A DNA stretch of 64,000 bases from Bacteroidales bacterium (GCA_017534745.1 JAFXVX010000014.1:124001-188000); one strand, 5' to 3'; shown: positions 37,202-46,312, counted from the stretch's first letter. A program made the numbers and translations. The notes: a model not told the origin generated them from the sequence alone.

Positions 37202-37768
37202 ATGGCGGCAAAATCCACACTCATCAACATGGTGGCGGTCCTCGGACTGACCTGCCTTCTTTGCTCCGCCATCCTCGCGGGTGCTTACGCCCTCACCAAG
37301 GAGCCCATCGACAAGGCGGCGGCCGACAAGACCGCCCGGTCTATAGCCCTCGTGGTGCCGGAGTTCGACTCCCTTTCTGAGGAACTGACCATCAGCTGCG
37401 ACGGCAAGGATTACAAGTACTACGAAGCCGTAAAGGGTGAAGAAACAGTCGGTTATGCGATTGTCTCCAAAGCCGGCGGCTTCGGAGGCGACATCGTAAT
37501 GATGGTCGGCATCGATACCTGCGGGGTCATCTGCAACACCTCGGTGCTGTCGCACAACGAGACCCCTGGTCTCGGTGCGAAATGCAACACCGATGAGCAC
37601 TTCATGGAGCAGTGGAAGGGATTCAACCCTTCGGAAAAGATCCTTTCAGTTAAAAAGGACGGCGGTGACGTCGATGCCATCACGGCTTCGACCATCACCT
37701 CCCGCGCATATACCAAGGCTGTCGATTCGGCAGTTGAAGTTTTTAAGAGTATAAGAAATGAGCAGTAA
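37202..37768 (+). CDS. rnfG: Rnf electron transport complex subunit G
   Basis: FMN-containing subunit of 188 aa with one N-terminal helix (about residues 9-30) and an extracytoplasmic FMN-binding domain. The C-terminal flavinylation motif reads DAITASTITSRAYTKAV near residue 160, with SxTxxS/T-type Thr for covalent FMN attachment by the flavin transferase ApbE, which is not in this window. VLSHNETPGLGAK near 117 is also typical. It begins one base after rnfD ends and overlaps rnfE by 11 bases. Confidence 0.95.
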   Translation: MAAKSTLINMVAVLGLTCLLCSAILAGAYALTKEPIDKAAADKTARSIALVVPEFDSLSEELTISCDGKDYKYYEAVKGEETVGYAIVSKAGGFGGDIVMMVGIDTCGVICNTSVLSHNETPGLGAKCNTDEHFMEQWKGFNPSEKILSVKKDGGDVDAITASTITSRAYTKAVDSAVEVFKSIRNEQ

Positions 37769-38345
37769 AGGCAGACTTATCCTGGACGGGTTCGTCAGGA
37801 ACAACCCGACCTTCGTTCTCCTGCTGGGAATGTGTCCCACGCTGGCGACGACGACTTCAGCCATAAACGGCCTCAGTATGGGCCTTGCTACGCTGTTTGT
37901 CCTTGTACTTTCGAATATGGCGATCTCGGCGATAGCCTCGGTGGTGCCGGACAAGGTCCACATCCCGGTCTATATCGTCGTCATCGCTACGTTTGTGACT
38001 CTCCTCCAACTGCTTATGCAGGCTTACACCCCCGCCGTCTATGAGACCCTCGGGCTTTTCATACCGCTCATCGTGGTCAACTGCATAGTTCTCGGCCGCG
38101 CCGAAGCCTTCGCTTCCCGCAACGGGATTGTAGCTTCGGCCGCGGACGGCCTCGGGGTCGGCCTCGGCTTCACCCTCGCCCTGACGGTGCTCGGCGCCGT
38201 GAGGGAGATCCTCGGCAGCGGATCCATCTTCGGCTGGAAGTTCATCCCGGGCGACGGCATGCTCGCCTTCGTGATGGCCCCCGGCGCGTTCATCTGCCTC
38301 GGTTACCTGATGGTCCTGTTCAACAAGTATTTAAAGAAGGAGTAG
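37758..38345 (+). CDS. rnfE: Rnf electron transport complex subunit E
   Basis: Integral membrane subunit of 195 aa, one of the two paralogous ion-channel-like subunits (RnfA/RnfE). Six hydrophobic segments are visible; conserved blocks are NNPTFVLLLGMCPTLATTTSA near residue 13 and IVVNCIVLGRAEAFASRNG near 105. The short NPTFVLLLGMCP stretch carries the membrane Cys of the intramembrane Fe-S site shared with RnfA. Its start lies inside the rnfG end. Confidence 0.95.
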   Translation: MSSKGRLILDGFVRNNPTFVLLLGMCPTLATTTSAINGLSMGLATLFVLVLSNMAISAIASVVPDKVHIPVYIVVIATFVTLLQLLMQAYTPAVYETLGLFIPLIVVNCIVLGRAEAFASRNGIVASAADGLGVGLGFTLALTVLGAVREILGSGSIFGWKFIPGDGMLAFVMAPGAFICLGYLMVLFNKYLKKE

Positions 38346-38348
38346 GCT

Positions 38349-38951
38349 ATGGAATATTTCCTCATAATAATCTCGGCGATATTCGTCAATAATATCGTCC
38401 TGGCGCAGTTCCTCGGCATCTGCCCCTTCCTCGGGGTGAGCAACAGGCTCTCGACCGCGACCGGGATGTCCGGCGCCGTCTGCTTCGTCATCACCCTGGC
38501 GACTCTTGTGACCTATCTTGTCAACAAGTACCTCCTCGTTCCTTTCGGCATCGAGTTCCTGCAGACGATTGCCTTTATCCTCGTCATCGCCGCGCTCGTG
38601 CAGATGGTGGAGATCGTGCTCAAGAAAACCAGCCCGTCGCTCTATTCCGCCCTCGGTATATTCCTGCCTCTTATCACGACCAACTGCGCCGTCCTCGGCG
38701 TCGCCCTGAGCGTCGTGACAAAGCAGTTCACCTTCGGCGGCGAGGCCCATTTCCTGAACCTCGGCGAGTCGCTCGTCTATGCTTTCGCGACTTCCCTCGG
38801 CTACGGCCTTGCGATGGTTATCTTCGCCGGAATACGAGAGCACCTCGCTATGAACGAGGTGCCCAGGGCTTTCAAAGGCGTTCCGATCGCGCTTGTTACC
38901 GTCGGTATTCTGGCGATGGCCTTTATGGGATTCAGCGGGATGGTAAAATAG
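38349..38951 (+). CDS. rnfA: Rnf electron transport complex subunit A
   Basis: Integral membrane subunit of 200 aa and partner of RnfE. Six helices are visible; ISAIFVNNIVLAQFLGICPFLGVS near residue 7 and PLITTNCAVLGVAL near 105 are the paralogous blocks matching RnfE, each with the Cys that together bind a 2Fe-2S cluster in the membrane. Last gene of rnfBCDGEA. It converges on the M23/LysM gene with 10 bases between stop codons and no clear terminator. Confidence 0.95.
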   Translation: MEYFLIIISAIFVNNIVLAQFLGICPFLGVSNRLSTATGMSGAVCFVITLATLVTYLVNKYLLVPFGIEFLQTIAFILVIAALVQMVEIVLKKTSPSLYSALGIFLPLITTNCAVLGVALSVVTKQFTFGGEAHFLNLGESLVYAFATSLGYGLAMVIFAGIREHLAMNEVPRAFKGVPIALVTVGILAMAFMGFSGMVK

Positions 38952-38961
38952 AGCCTTACGG

Positions 38962-39999
38962 CTATTTCACCCGGAGACGGCGGCCTATCTGAAGGGTCGT
39001 CGTTTCTTTTATGCCGTTGAGTCGGCAGATGGTGCTGACGGATGTGCCGTACTTTCGGGCAATGCCGTACAGCGTATCGCCCTGGCGTACAGTGTGGTAG
39101 CGCATCGCGGCCTGGGCGGCGGCCTCGCGGGCCGCAGCTTCCTGGCGCGCCTTTTCTTCGGCGGCTATCCTGTCCTTCTCGTCGCCTTCAGCGATGATGT
39201 CTTCGTCGTCGTTGACCTGGTAGTAGCGCGCTCCGGGGGAGAACCAGCTCCTCTTGAGGCGGAAAAGGCGGTGGCGAAGCGTCCCGGACTGGAAGTCGAT
39301 GAGCCACAGAGGGTCGAAACTAAGGCCTTTGTAGCGGGTCTCGAAGTGGAGATGGGGCCCGCTGGAGCGGCCAGTCGAGCCGCCGAGGGCTATGATGTCG
39401 CCGGCGTGGACCCAGTCGCCCACCTTGACCTTCAGCTCGGAACAGTGGCCGTAGAAAGTCTCGAGGCCGCTCTCGTGGCGGATAACGGCAAGATTGCCGT
39501 AGCCGCCCACATAGTCGGCGACCCTTACCTTGCCGTCAAAGGCGGCATAGACCGGGGTGCCGGTCGGGTAGGGGAGGTCGATGCCTGTGTGCTGGCGTCC
39601 GTGACGGTAGCCGTATTTGGACGAGGGAGTGGTCTTGTTGGGGCAGCAGTAGCTGTCGAGGGTGTCCACTATCCAGAGCGTAAAGCTCTCAGGGAGAGAC
39701 TCTTCGCTGATGCGGTAGGGATTAGTCACGTTCTGCGTCCAGTGCTCGGTGAAGACTTTTTTCCTCGTCACTATGTCCGGATTTTTGATATAGCGCCAGG
39801 TGTGGTTCTGGTAGAGGAGGATCTTCACTTCGGGATTCCCCGTGTCAAGTGTGTCGGCGAAGGGGGTGGAAGTGCCCTTGGCACTCGGGACGCTCTCCTT
39901 GCCGTAGGCCTTGCGGGCGGTGGAATCGCTTTGGGCGTAGGCCGTGCCCGCAAGAAGGAGCACGGCCAGCGCCGCAAGTGTTTTTCTTAAAAGCATCAT
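38962..39999 (-). CDS. Secreted M23 peptidase with C-terminal LysM domain
   Basis: Product of 345 aa with a signal peptide (LAVLLLAGTAYAQ). The M23 domain (about residues 130-235) has GRQHTGIDLPYPTG, FYGHCSEL and GPHLHFE, a complete zinc site. A charged helical linker (EEKARQEAAAREAAAQAA) leads to a LysM domain (about 300-345, YHTVRQGDTLYGIARKYGTSVSTICRLNGI) that binds peptidoglycan glycans. A periplasmic cell-wall hydrolase or NlpD-like amidase activator is likely. It begins directly after the phosphohexomutase stop codon, as the last gene of the ruvX operon. Confidence 0.92.
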   Translation of the reverse strand: MMLLRKTLAALAVLLLAGTAYAQSDSTARKAYGKESVPSAKGTSTPFADTLDTGNPEVKILLYQNHTWRYIKNPDIVTRKKVFTEHWTQNVTNPYRISEESLPESFTLWIVDTLDSYCCPNKTTPSSKYGYRHGRQHTGIDLPYPTGTPVYAAFDGKVRVADYVGGYGNLAVIRHESGLETFYGHCSELKVKVGDWVHAGDIIALGGSTGRSSGPHLHFETRYKGLSFDPLWLIDFQSGTLRHRLFRLKRSWFSPGARYYQVNDDEDIIAEGDEKDRIAAEEKARQEAAAREAAAQAAMRYHTVRQGDTLYGIARKYGTSVSTICRLNGIKETTTLQIGRRLRVK

Positions 40000-41364
40000 T
40001 TATCTTATTGCTCCGAATTTTTCGCGAAGGAGCTTTTCGGTTTCAGCTATTTTCTCCTGCAGAAGCTCGTCGGAGGTCGCTTCGCAGAGGAAACGGAGGT
40101 AAGGTTCAGTGTTGGAAGGACGGATGTTGAACCACCAGTCGGGGAATTCGACCCTGTAGCCATCGAAGTCCATAAAGGCGGTCGGCTTCTCCTTGGCGGT
40201 GAACATCTCCTTGACGGCGTCCATCGCGCCCTTCTTGTCCTCGAGGCGGAAGTTGATTTCGCCGGAGTTCTTGTAACGCACTATCTCGGCAATCGCTTCG
40301 CTGAGTTTCTTTCCTTCCTTCTTGAGGTCGGAGACGATGTTGAGAAGTATGATGGAAGCGAGAAGTCCGCTGTCGGAGTAGAAGAAATCACGGAAATAGT
40401 AGTGGCCTGCGAGTTCGCCGCCCCAGACGCCGTCGATCTCGCGGAGCTTCGCGGCGGCGAAGGCGCGGCCGACTTTCCAGGTCTTCATCGTGCAGCCCAT
40501 CGGCTCGAGGTACTCGCCGACGGCTTTCGATGAACGGATGTCCTGCAGGACGATGCCCCTGAGGCCCCTCTCGCCGACATAGTAGCGTCCCATAAGGGCT
40601 ATCATGAGGTCGGGGGAAATGAATTTGCCCCTTTCGTCGATGAACATCACGCGGTCGGCGTCGCCGTCGTAGATGACGCCGGCGTCCGCGCCCACTTCGC
40701 GCACTTTGTCCTCAAGAGGGAAGCAGTTCTTCTCGATGAGGGGATTTGGCTCGTGGTTGGGGAAACGGCCGTCGAGAGTGTCGAACAGATAATGTATGTT
40801 GGAGCCCTCGCCGAAGATCCTCTTGGCGAAGAGGTTGGCCATTCCGTTGGAAAGGTCCATCGCGATGGTGAGGTCGGAGTAGTCGCGGACGAACTTGCGC
40901 ATGAAAGCGAGGTAGTCCTCGAGAATCTCCTTGTCGTACATTTTACCCCTCACGGCTGCGACCGGAGTCGGGACTCCTTCGTCGATCCAGGCCTTGATCT
41001 GGCCGAGACCGGCGTCGAAGCCGACGGCCTGCGCGTCTGTCGTAGAAACTTTCATGCCGTTGTATTCGGCCGGGTTGTGGGATGCCGTAATCTGGATGGA
41101 GGCGTTGAAGCCGTAATTGGCCGTGCCGAAATAGACCATCGGGGTAGAGCTGAGTCCGATATTGCAGACGTCGGCTCCCGCGTCCATAATACCCCTTGTC
41201 GCCGCCTCAAAGATCTCGTCGGAGGATACTCGGCAGTCGCGGCCCACGAGGACCTTGTCCGTCTTCAGGAGTTTGGGGATGAAGTAGCCGACCTTGTAGG
41301 CGACCTCTTTGTCCCAGTCTTTTCCGTAGATACCACGGATATCATAAGCATGAAATGCGCCCAT
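40000..41364 (-). CDS. Phosphomannomutase/phosphoglucomutase
   Basis: Cytosolic alpha-D-phosphohexomutase of 454 aa that interconverts hexose 1- and 6-phosphates for nucleotide-sugar synthesis. The four family loops are present: the phosphoserine loop ITASHNPAEYNGMK near residue 93, the metal loop YDGDADRVMFID near 230, the sugar-binding GGELAGHYYFRDF near 315 and the phosphate-binding RPSNTEPYLRF near 420. Whether glucose, mannose or glucosamine phosphate is preferred cannot be read with certainty; ManB/AlgC-type relatives often take both. Third gene of the operon after def. Confidence 0.92.
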   Translation of the reverse strand: MGAFHAYDIRGIYGKDWDKEVAYKVGYFIPKLLKTDKVLVGRDCRVSSDEIFEAATRGIMDAGADVCNIGLSSTPMVYFGTANYGFNASIQITASHNPAEYNGMKVSTTDAQAVGFDAGLGQIKAWIDEGVPTPVAAVRGKMYDKEILEDYLAFMRKFVRDYSDLTIAMDLSNGMANLFAKRIFGEGSNIHYLFDTLDGRFPNHEPNPLIEKNCFPLEDKVREVGADAGVIYDGDADRVMFIDERGKFISPDLMIALMGRYYVGERGLRGIVLQDIRSSKAVGEYLEPMGCTMKTWKVGRAFAAAKLREIDGVWGGELAGHYYFRDFFYSDSGLLASIILLNIVSDLKKEGKKLSEAIAEIVRYKNSGEINFRLEDKKGAMDAVKEMFTAKEKPTAFMDFDGYRVEFPDWWFNIRPSNTEPYLRFLCEATSDELLQEKIAETEKLLREKFGAIR

Positions 41365-41384
41365 AGTTATTGAGTTTTAGTGAG

Positions 41385-41939
41385 TTATTTAAGTTTGGAG
41401 TTGTATCGTGGGTGGGTCTTGCCTTTAATGATATTCTGGAGCTTGCCGGAAATCATCTTCCGGCGGATGGGGGCGACGAGGTCGGTGAAGATGACTCCGT
41501 CCAGGTGCGACATCTCGTGCTGGACCATCCTGCAGGCGAACTTGTCGAAGACCTCGGTCACTTTCTCCAGTTTCTCGTTGTAGTATTCAACCTTGATGGA
41601 GGATGGCCTCACGACGTCGGCGTAAACGCCGGGGACGGAGAGGCAGCCCTCGTTGTAGGTACACTTTGACGCGCCCTCTTCCAGAACTACAGGATTAATC
41701 ATCGTGCGGTAGAAGCCGGCGAGATAGGGATAAGTCTCGGTCATCTCGCGGCCGTCCACTATGAGGACTCTCTGGCTCACGCCGATCTGGGGTGCGGCGA
41801 GTCCGCAGCCTTCAGCGCTGCCAAGAGTGTCCCACAGGTCTTTGACGAGGGCTTCAAGTTCCTCTTTCTTGCTGAGGTCCGCATCAGCGGCCTTCTGCCT
41901 CAGCACTTCGGCTCCATATAAATAAATAGGTCTTATCAT
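41385..41939 (-). CDS. def: Peptide deformylase
   Basis: Metalloenzyme that removes the N-formyl group from nascent proteins. The 184-aa protein has all three motifs: GCGLAAPQIGVS (motif 1), NEGCLSVPG (motif 2, metal Cys) and QHEMSHLDGVIF (motif 3, HExxH). Its biochemical partner, methionyl-tRNA formyltransferase, is the C-terminal half of the fusion protein about 16 kb away. It overlaps ruvX by 4 bases. Confidence 0.96.
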   Translation of the reverse strand: MIRPIYLYGAEVLRQKAADADLSKKEELEALVKDLWDTLGSAEGCGLAAPQIGVSQRVLIVDGREMTETYPYLAGFYRTMINPVVLEEGASKCTYNEGCLSVPGVYADVVRPSSIKVEYYNEKLEKVTEVFDKFACRMVQHEMSHLDGVIFTDLVAPIRRKMISGKLQNIIKGKTHPRYNSKLK

Positions 41940-42418
41940 CTTCTTCTCGTGTTCTTTCTCGACAGGCTTTCCGGGACGGCTGACGGGTCGAAGGTCGCGC
42001 TGCTGCCGGAGGTGCGGTCAAGCCAACTCTGGAGGATGATTGCTGCGCTTATCCTGTCCACCGCTGCCTTGTCCCTGCGACCGGACGATTTCATCCCTCC
42101 GTCTATCATCGCCCGGTGGGCGAGAACGGAGGTAAAACGCTCGTCTTCAAGCTCTACCGGCACCCCGGGAAACTCTTTCTGCAGCTTCGCTACCAGCTCC
42201 CGGACTCCAGCCGCCGACTCCGACTCACGGCCGTCCATATTCGTCGGCCAGCCCACTACGAAGCGCACGATGCTCTCTCCGGCGGAGTAGCTTTTCAGGT
42301 ACTCCACAACCTTCCCCGACTCAACCGTCTCCAGCGCGCTCGCAAATATCCCGAGAGGGTCGCTCACGGCAAGCCCGGTCCGCTTCTTCCCGTAGTCTAT
42401 ACCGACAATCCTGTCCAT
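41936..42418 (-). CDS. ruvX: RuvX/YqgF family putative Holliday junction resolvase
   Basis: RNase H-fold nuclease of about 160 aa, implicated in pre-16S rRNA 5' maturation in E. coli and in Holliday-junction cleavage. It begins MDRIVGIDYGKKRTGLAVSD (first catalytic Asp) and has VELEDERFTSVLAHR near residue 103 and KAAVDRISAAIILQSWL near 128. The frame is open to 42445, but a perfect -7 element at 42426-42433 lies within that extension, favouring ATG 42418. First gene of ruvX-def-phosphohexomutase-M23/LysM. Confidence 0.9.
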   Translation of the reverse strand: MDRIVGIDYGKKRTGLAVSDPLGIFASALETVESGKVVEYLKSYSAGESIVRFVVGWPTNMDGRESESAAGVRELVAKLQKEFPGVPVELEDERFTSVLAHRAMIDGGMKSSGRRDKAAVDRISAAIILQSWLDRTSGSSATFDPSAVPESLSRKNTRRR

Positions 42419-42425
42419 ATCAGCG

Positions 42426-42433
42426 CAAATATA
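42426..42433 (-). promoter_or_regulatory. ruvX promoter -7 element
   Basis: The minus strand reads TATATTTG, matching TAnnTTTG exactly. Its G lies 8 bases from the ruvX ATG, so the mRNA should have little or no leader, as seen also for the M23 gene at 28158. The -33 position reads TTCG, a weak match. Confidence 0.5.
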
Positions 42434-42466
42434 CAAAAAAATCACCTTTTGCCGAAAAAGGTGATT
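42434..42466 (-). terminator. Rho-independent terminator after fecR
   Basis: On minus, AATCACCTTTT (42466-42456) pairs with AAAAGGTGATT (42450-42440) around a 5-base loop, and a run of T follows directly. It ends the GH3-sigma-fecR transcript 22 bases past the fecR stop and just ahead of the ruvX promoter. Confidence 0.85.
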
Positions 42467-42487
42467 CCGTGAACACTCTGAAGGGAC

Positions 42488-43489
42488 TTAGCGGCGCTTC
42501 CCGTGGGAGATATAGACGTCGGTGCCGTTGATGTCGTAGTCGAGCAGCGTGGAAAAGCGTATAAGATCAAGTACACGGGTGATGGACTCGGTCGTAAAGG
42601 TCGCAGTGAAATGATATTTAAGGATATCATTGTCGGAAATATGGATATTGACGCCATACCAGCGCTCGAGTTTCTGGGCGACCTCCGGCATCGGGGTGTT
42701 GTCGAATATGAGCTCGCCGTTGATCCATCCCGTGCTCTTCTTAATATCGGCTTTTTTGATCTCCGGCGCGGCAAGGGCGCTGATCCCTTCGACAGAGCGG
42801 TCGGAAATCCGGATTTCCTGGTTGGGTCTGACCTCGTGGATATGGTTGGTCTTCTCCTCGGTGATGGTCACTTTGCCTTCGACGAGGGTCAGCTTGAGTG
42901 CGGCGTCATTCTCATAGGCTGAAAGGTCGAATGTGGTCCCCAGAACGTTGACGGATACGCCCTTGGGAGTGTGGATCAACATAGGCCAGTCTTCGTGGTG
43001 GGTCACTTCGAAATAGCCTTCCCCGGAGAGGGACAACTCCCTCTGCAGGGGAGAGAAGGTCTGTGGGACAATAAGTTTCGAGTTGCCGTTGAGTCTTACT
43101 ACCGAGCTGTCAGGAAGGACGACGATACTCTTTGTGCCCGGATTTGCAAAATACGTTACAAAGCCGGGTGTCTGGGATGAAAGCAGTTCGACCTGACGGC
43201 TTGCTTCGTTGAAGTTCTCTACGGCGGCCTTCCGTTCGATAAACAGGTAGATGGCACCGGCAAGGAGAGGGATGAACAGAGCTGCGGCAATGCCGATGAG
43301 GGTGGGGAGCAGGCGGTTCTCCTTTTCCGGAAGAATGGTGTTCGGCATGGAGGAGAACACATACTTGGCTTTAAGCGAAGCGAATCGCTCCATATTCTCC
43401 GGCGAGGCCATAAGCCACTCGGACATCCGCCTCCGCTCTGCGCGGTCGGCCTTGCCCATTATGTATCTGATTATCTGTTTTTCTTCCAT
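42488..43489 (-). CDS. FecR-type anti-sigma factor
   Basis: Inner-membrane anti-sigma regulator of 333 aa. The N-terminal cytoplasmic part (residues about 1-60, with RYIMGKADRAERRRMSEWL) binds the ECF sigma factor. A transmembrane helix at about 64-86 follows, then the periplasmic FecR domain (GTKSIVVLPDSSVVRLNGNSKL, GVSVNVLGTTFDLSAY) and a C-terminal STN-like DUF4974 region (MPEVAQKLERWYGVNIHI). It overlaps the sigma gene by one base. It should receive the signal from the STN domain of the SusC at 46330. Confidence 0.93.
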   Translation of the reverse strand: MEEKQIIRYIMGKADRAERRRMSEWLMASPENMERFASLKAKYVFSSMPNTILPEKENRLLPTLIGIAAALFIPLLAGAIYLFIERKAAVENFNEASRQVELLSSQTPGFVTYFANPGTKSIVVLPDSSVVRLNGNSKLIVPQTFSPLQRELSLSGEGYFEVTHHEDWPMLIHTPKGVSVNVLGTTFDLSAYENDAALKLTLVEGKVTITEEKTNHIHEVRPNQEIRISDRSVEGISALAAPEIKKADIKKSTGWINGELIFDNTPMPEVAQKLERWYGVNIHISDNDILKYHFTATFTTESITRVLDLIRFSTLLDYDINGTDVYISHGKRR

Positions 43490-44109
43490 TATTTCTCGAC
43501 CGGTTTGGGTGTTGCCTTCAAAATGTTGTTGGGTTGGTGCTTCATGCCGAGGCGCAGGCGAATGGCTTTGAGAGTGATGCTGATGTGGTACTCCACAACT
43601 TTGGTCGTAATGCCAAGCTTCTCTGCTATCTCGTTGTATGTCAGCCCTTCCTGGCGGCTCATCCTGAAGGTGTTGACGACCTTTTCGGGAAGGGACAGAT
43701 AGATACGTTCGATAAATCCTTCCATGTCCAGGGCGCTGATCTCTTCCTCGACGCTCGAAGAACTGAGGGCCATGGAATTGATAAGAGCTTCGGACTCCTG
43801 CAGGGAGCTTCCTCTCAATCTCTTGGCGTTGTCGCGCAGGTAATTGAGGGATTTGTTCCTTGCTATGGTGTAAAGGTAGGAACGGAAGTTCTTGTTGGGG
43901 TCGAGGCTCTCGCGGTTGTCCCAGATGGCAATCATGGTCTCCTGGACAAGATCCTCGGCGTCCTCCTTGTTGCGCGTATAGCTGCTGATGAAATGAAGGA
44001 GATTGTCGTACTCCGCTCGATAGACGGACCAGAACACGTCGTTAGAACCCGCCTTAATGGCGAGGGTTATCTCGTTCAGTCTGGCACGTATTTCATCCTG
44101 ACGCTTCAT
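43489..44109 (-). CDS. RNA polymerase ECF-type sigma factor
   Basis: Sigma-70 family ECF factor of 206 aa. Region 2 reads AEYDNLLHFISSYTRNKEDAEDLVQETMIAIWDNRESL with the RSYLYTIARNKSLNYLRD helix. Region 4 reads LPEKVVNTFRMSRQEGLTYNEIAEKLGITTKVVEYHISITLKAIR, containing the helix-turn-helix. An upstream in-frame ATG at 44202 would add 31 residues lacking family similarity. ATG 44109 overlaps the GH3 stop codon (ATGA) and starts right at the domain. It probably activates the flanking utilisation genes on release from FecR. Confidence 0.92.
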   Translation of the reverse strand: MKRQDEIRARLNEITLAIKAGSNDVFWSVYRAEYDNLLHFISSYTRNKEDAEDLVQETMIAIWDNRESLDPNKNFRSYLYTIARNKSLNYLRDNAKRLRGSSLQESEALINSMALSSSSVEEEISALDMEGFIERIYLSLPEKVVNTFRMSRQEGLTYNEIAEKLGITTKVVEYHISITLKAIRLRLGMKHQPNNILKATPKPVEK

Positions 44110-46259
44110 TTCACTGATTTTATTGACACTTTTGCCTGCGCAACCGGATTGGATGCGTCGGCACCGATGTGAAGTGTGTATTCTCCTTTTGCCGTCACCC
44201 ATTTGCCGCCGGAGAACGACGACAGGCTGCTCAGCGGAATCTCCATTGTCACGACTTCCGAGGCGCCGGGAGCCAGTTCTCCGGTCTTGGCGAAAGCCTT
44301 GAGCTCCATGGCCGGCTTCGAAAGCCCGCCTGAAGGAGCTGAGACGTAAACTCCGACCGCTTCCTTGCCGCTGCGCCCGCCGTCATTTTTCACGGTAACG
44401 GACACAGTCAGAGCCGTCTTGCCCTTTTTGACCTTGACTCCGGAGTAGGAGAACGAGGTGTAACTCAACCCATAGCCGAAAGGCCAGCAGACTGGGACGT
44501 CGCGGGTGCAGAAGTGGCGGTATCCTACGTAGATGCCTTCGGTGTAATCGGTGTAGTCGTAGTTTCTGCCCTCCGTCGGGTGATCATAGGGGAAGTCCCT
44601 GGCTGAAGGGTAGTCGAAGTAGTCATTGGCAAAGGTCATCGGCAGGCGGCCGGAAGGGTTGGCGCGGCCAGTCAGGAGGTCCAGGACTGCGACGCCGCCT
44701 TCCTGCCCCGGGAACCAGACATTGAGGATGGCATCAGGGAGATCCTTCCAGGAAGATGTCTCGATGACACCGCAGATGTTGAGCACCACGACGACCTTCT
44801 TTCCTTTGGCGTGGAACGCTTCGCAGACTCCGCTGACAAGGTCCTTTTCAGTCTCGGAGAGATAGTAATCGTCCTTGAGTGAGCGGTCCACACCTTCTCC
44901 GGCACTGCGCCCGAGCGCGACGACCGCATAGTCGTCCCGCTCAGCAGCTTTGTCTATAAGCGTGCGTGAAAGAGGCATCTCCGGGATGAAAGGAAGACCT
45001 ATCCCAAGGTGGATTTTAACCTTCTCGTTGATGCGGATGTCGGCCTCGGTGAAGGCGACGTATTTCAGGTAGAGCTCTTCAAGTTCGGCGTCCGGCTGCA
45101 CGCCGGCGTCCTTGAAGGCAGAGTAAATCTGCGAGATATATGCGGGCTTGACATAGCCGGATCCCGCTCCGGTCGCGATAAGGTCGTAGGAACGGACCCC
45201 GAAAAAGGCTGCGCTGCCGCCTTCCGTAAGCGGAAGCATGCCATTGTTCTGAAGCAGGACGGCGCCTTCGGTCGCTGCTTTGCGTGATACTGCGGCACCC
45301 CTTGCGAGATCCGGATGCCCCGGCTCGCGCGGAGTCCCGGCCCTGGAGGCCAGAGAGAACAGTCTTTCCACAGCCTTGTCCAAATCCTCTTCAGGAAGGA
45401 CGCCGCTGCGGACGGCTTCGACTATATCGTCAATCTGGCGGTCAAGACCTGGCATGAGAAGCTCGTTGCCAGCGTGGATCTGGGCCGCTGTGTTGTGCTC
45501 CACTATGCTCCAGTCGGTCATCACGATGCCGTCGAATCCCCACTCGTCCCTGAGAAGCCCAGTGAGAATATCATACTGCTCCTGGGCCGGGGTGCCGTTG
45601 ACCTGGTTGTAGGACGACATAAGGGCCCAGGGGTGAGACTCGCGGACGCAGATTTCAAAGCATTTGAGGTAGATTTCCCTGAAGGCGCGCTCATCGACGC
45701 GGGCGTCAACCCGGCCGCGGTTTGTCTCCTGGTTGTTGCAGGTAAAGTGTTTGGGGCAGGCTGCGACGCTGTGGCCCTGGATGCCGCGCACGTAGGCGGC
45801 GGCGAGCCTGCCGGCGAGGAGCGGATCTTCGGAGAAGTATTCGAAATCACGCCCGCAGAGGGGATTGCGGATAATGTTGATACCCGGGGCCAGCATCACT
45901 CCGACTCCGTAGCCGAACGCTTCATATCCTACGGCGTCTCCGGCCTCCCACGCAAGGGAGGAATCCCAGCTGGAGGCCAGGGCGTTGTTGTCCGGGAATG
46001 CGGTCGAACGCTCCGGCGCGGTCCTGCTGAGACGGACGCCTGCCGTCCCGTCGGCAAGGGCGAGGGTAGGGAGACCATACTGCGGAAGCGGGGCGGTCCT
46101 GCCTGCTATGCCGTTGTTGGTCGGAGGGAAAAGTTTTCTTTGAAGGCCTACGACGGCGCGAGCCTTATCTTCGACGCTCATAGACTTCACTCCATGAGGC
46201 ACCTCTGAGGCGAGGCGCAGCGGCAGCAGGAGGAGTATGGCGACGAGAATGCGATTCAT
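44106..46259 (-). CDS. GH3 family glycoside hydrolase (beta-glucosidase-like)
   Basis: Exported retaining glycosidase of 717 aa. It has a hydrophobic signal (residues 1-18). The TIM-barrel domain has GYGVGVMLAPGINIIRNPLCGRDFEYFSEDP near 117-145, CPKHFTCNNQETNRG near 168-182 and the nucleophile D249 in GFDGIVMTDWS. The alpha/beta sandwich domain spans about 330-560, and a Fn3-like C-terminal domain follows. Activity toward beta-glucosides is the commonest in this family, but xylosidases and others share the fold. It is the first gene of a transcript that also carries the sigma factor and fecR, an unusual order that would tie regulator dosage to enzyme expression. Confidence 0.93.
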   Translation of the reverse strand: MNRILVAILLLLPLRLASEVPHGVKSMSVEDKARAVVGLQRKLFPPTNNGIAGRTAPLPQYGLPTLALADGTAGVRLSRTAPERSTAFPDNNALASSWDSSLAWEAGDAVGYEAFGYGVGVMLAPGINIIRNPLCGRDFEYFSEDPLLAGRLAAAYVRGIQGHSVAACPKHFTCNNQETNRGRVDARVDERAFREIYLKCFEICVRESHPWALMSSYNQVNGTPAQEQYDILTGLLRDEWGFDGIVMTDWSIVEHNTAAQIHAGNELLMPGLDRQIDDIVEAVRSGVLPEEDLDKAVERLFSLASRAGTPREPGHPDLARGAAVSRKAATEGAVLLQNNGMLPLTEGGSAAFFGVRSYDLIATGAGSGYVKPAYISQIYSAFKDAGVQPDAELEELYLKYVAFTEADIRINEKVKIHLGIGLPFIPEMPLSRTLIDKAAERDDYAVVALGRSAGEGVDRSLKDDYYLSETEKDLVSGVCEAFHAKGKKVVVVLNICGVIETSSWKDLPDAILNVWFPGQEGGVAVLDLLTGRANPSGRLPMTFANDYFDYPSARDFPYDHPTEGRNYDYTDYTEGIYVGYRHFCTRDVPVCWPFGYGLSYTSFSYSGVKVKKGKTALTVSVTVKNDGGRSGKEAVGVYVSAPSGGLSKPAMELKAFAKTGELAPGASEVVTMEIPLSSLSSFSGGKWVTAKGEYTLHIGADASNPVAQAKVSIKSVK

Positions 46260-46312
46260 AACTACATTTATACACTAAAATAAGGATGTTACCCTTAAAA
46301 TGTGTACTATTA

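Noticed and set aside
44110..44202. 31-residue N-terminal extension of the ECF sigma factor
   Set aside because: The extension is translated from the end of GH3 in another frame and resembles no sigma region; ATG 44109 overlaps the GH3 stop in the usual ATGA manner.
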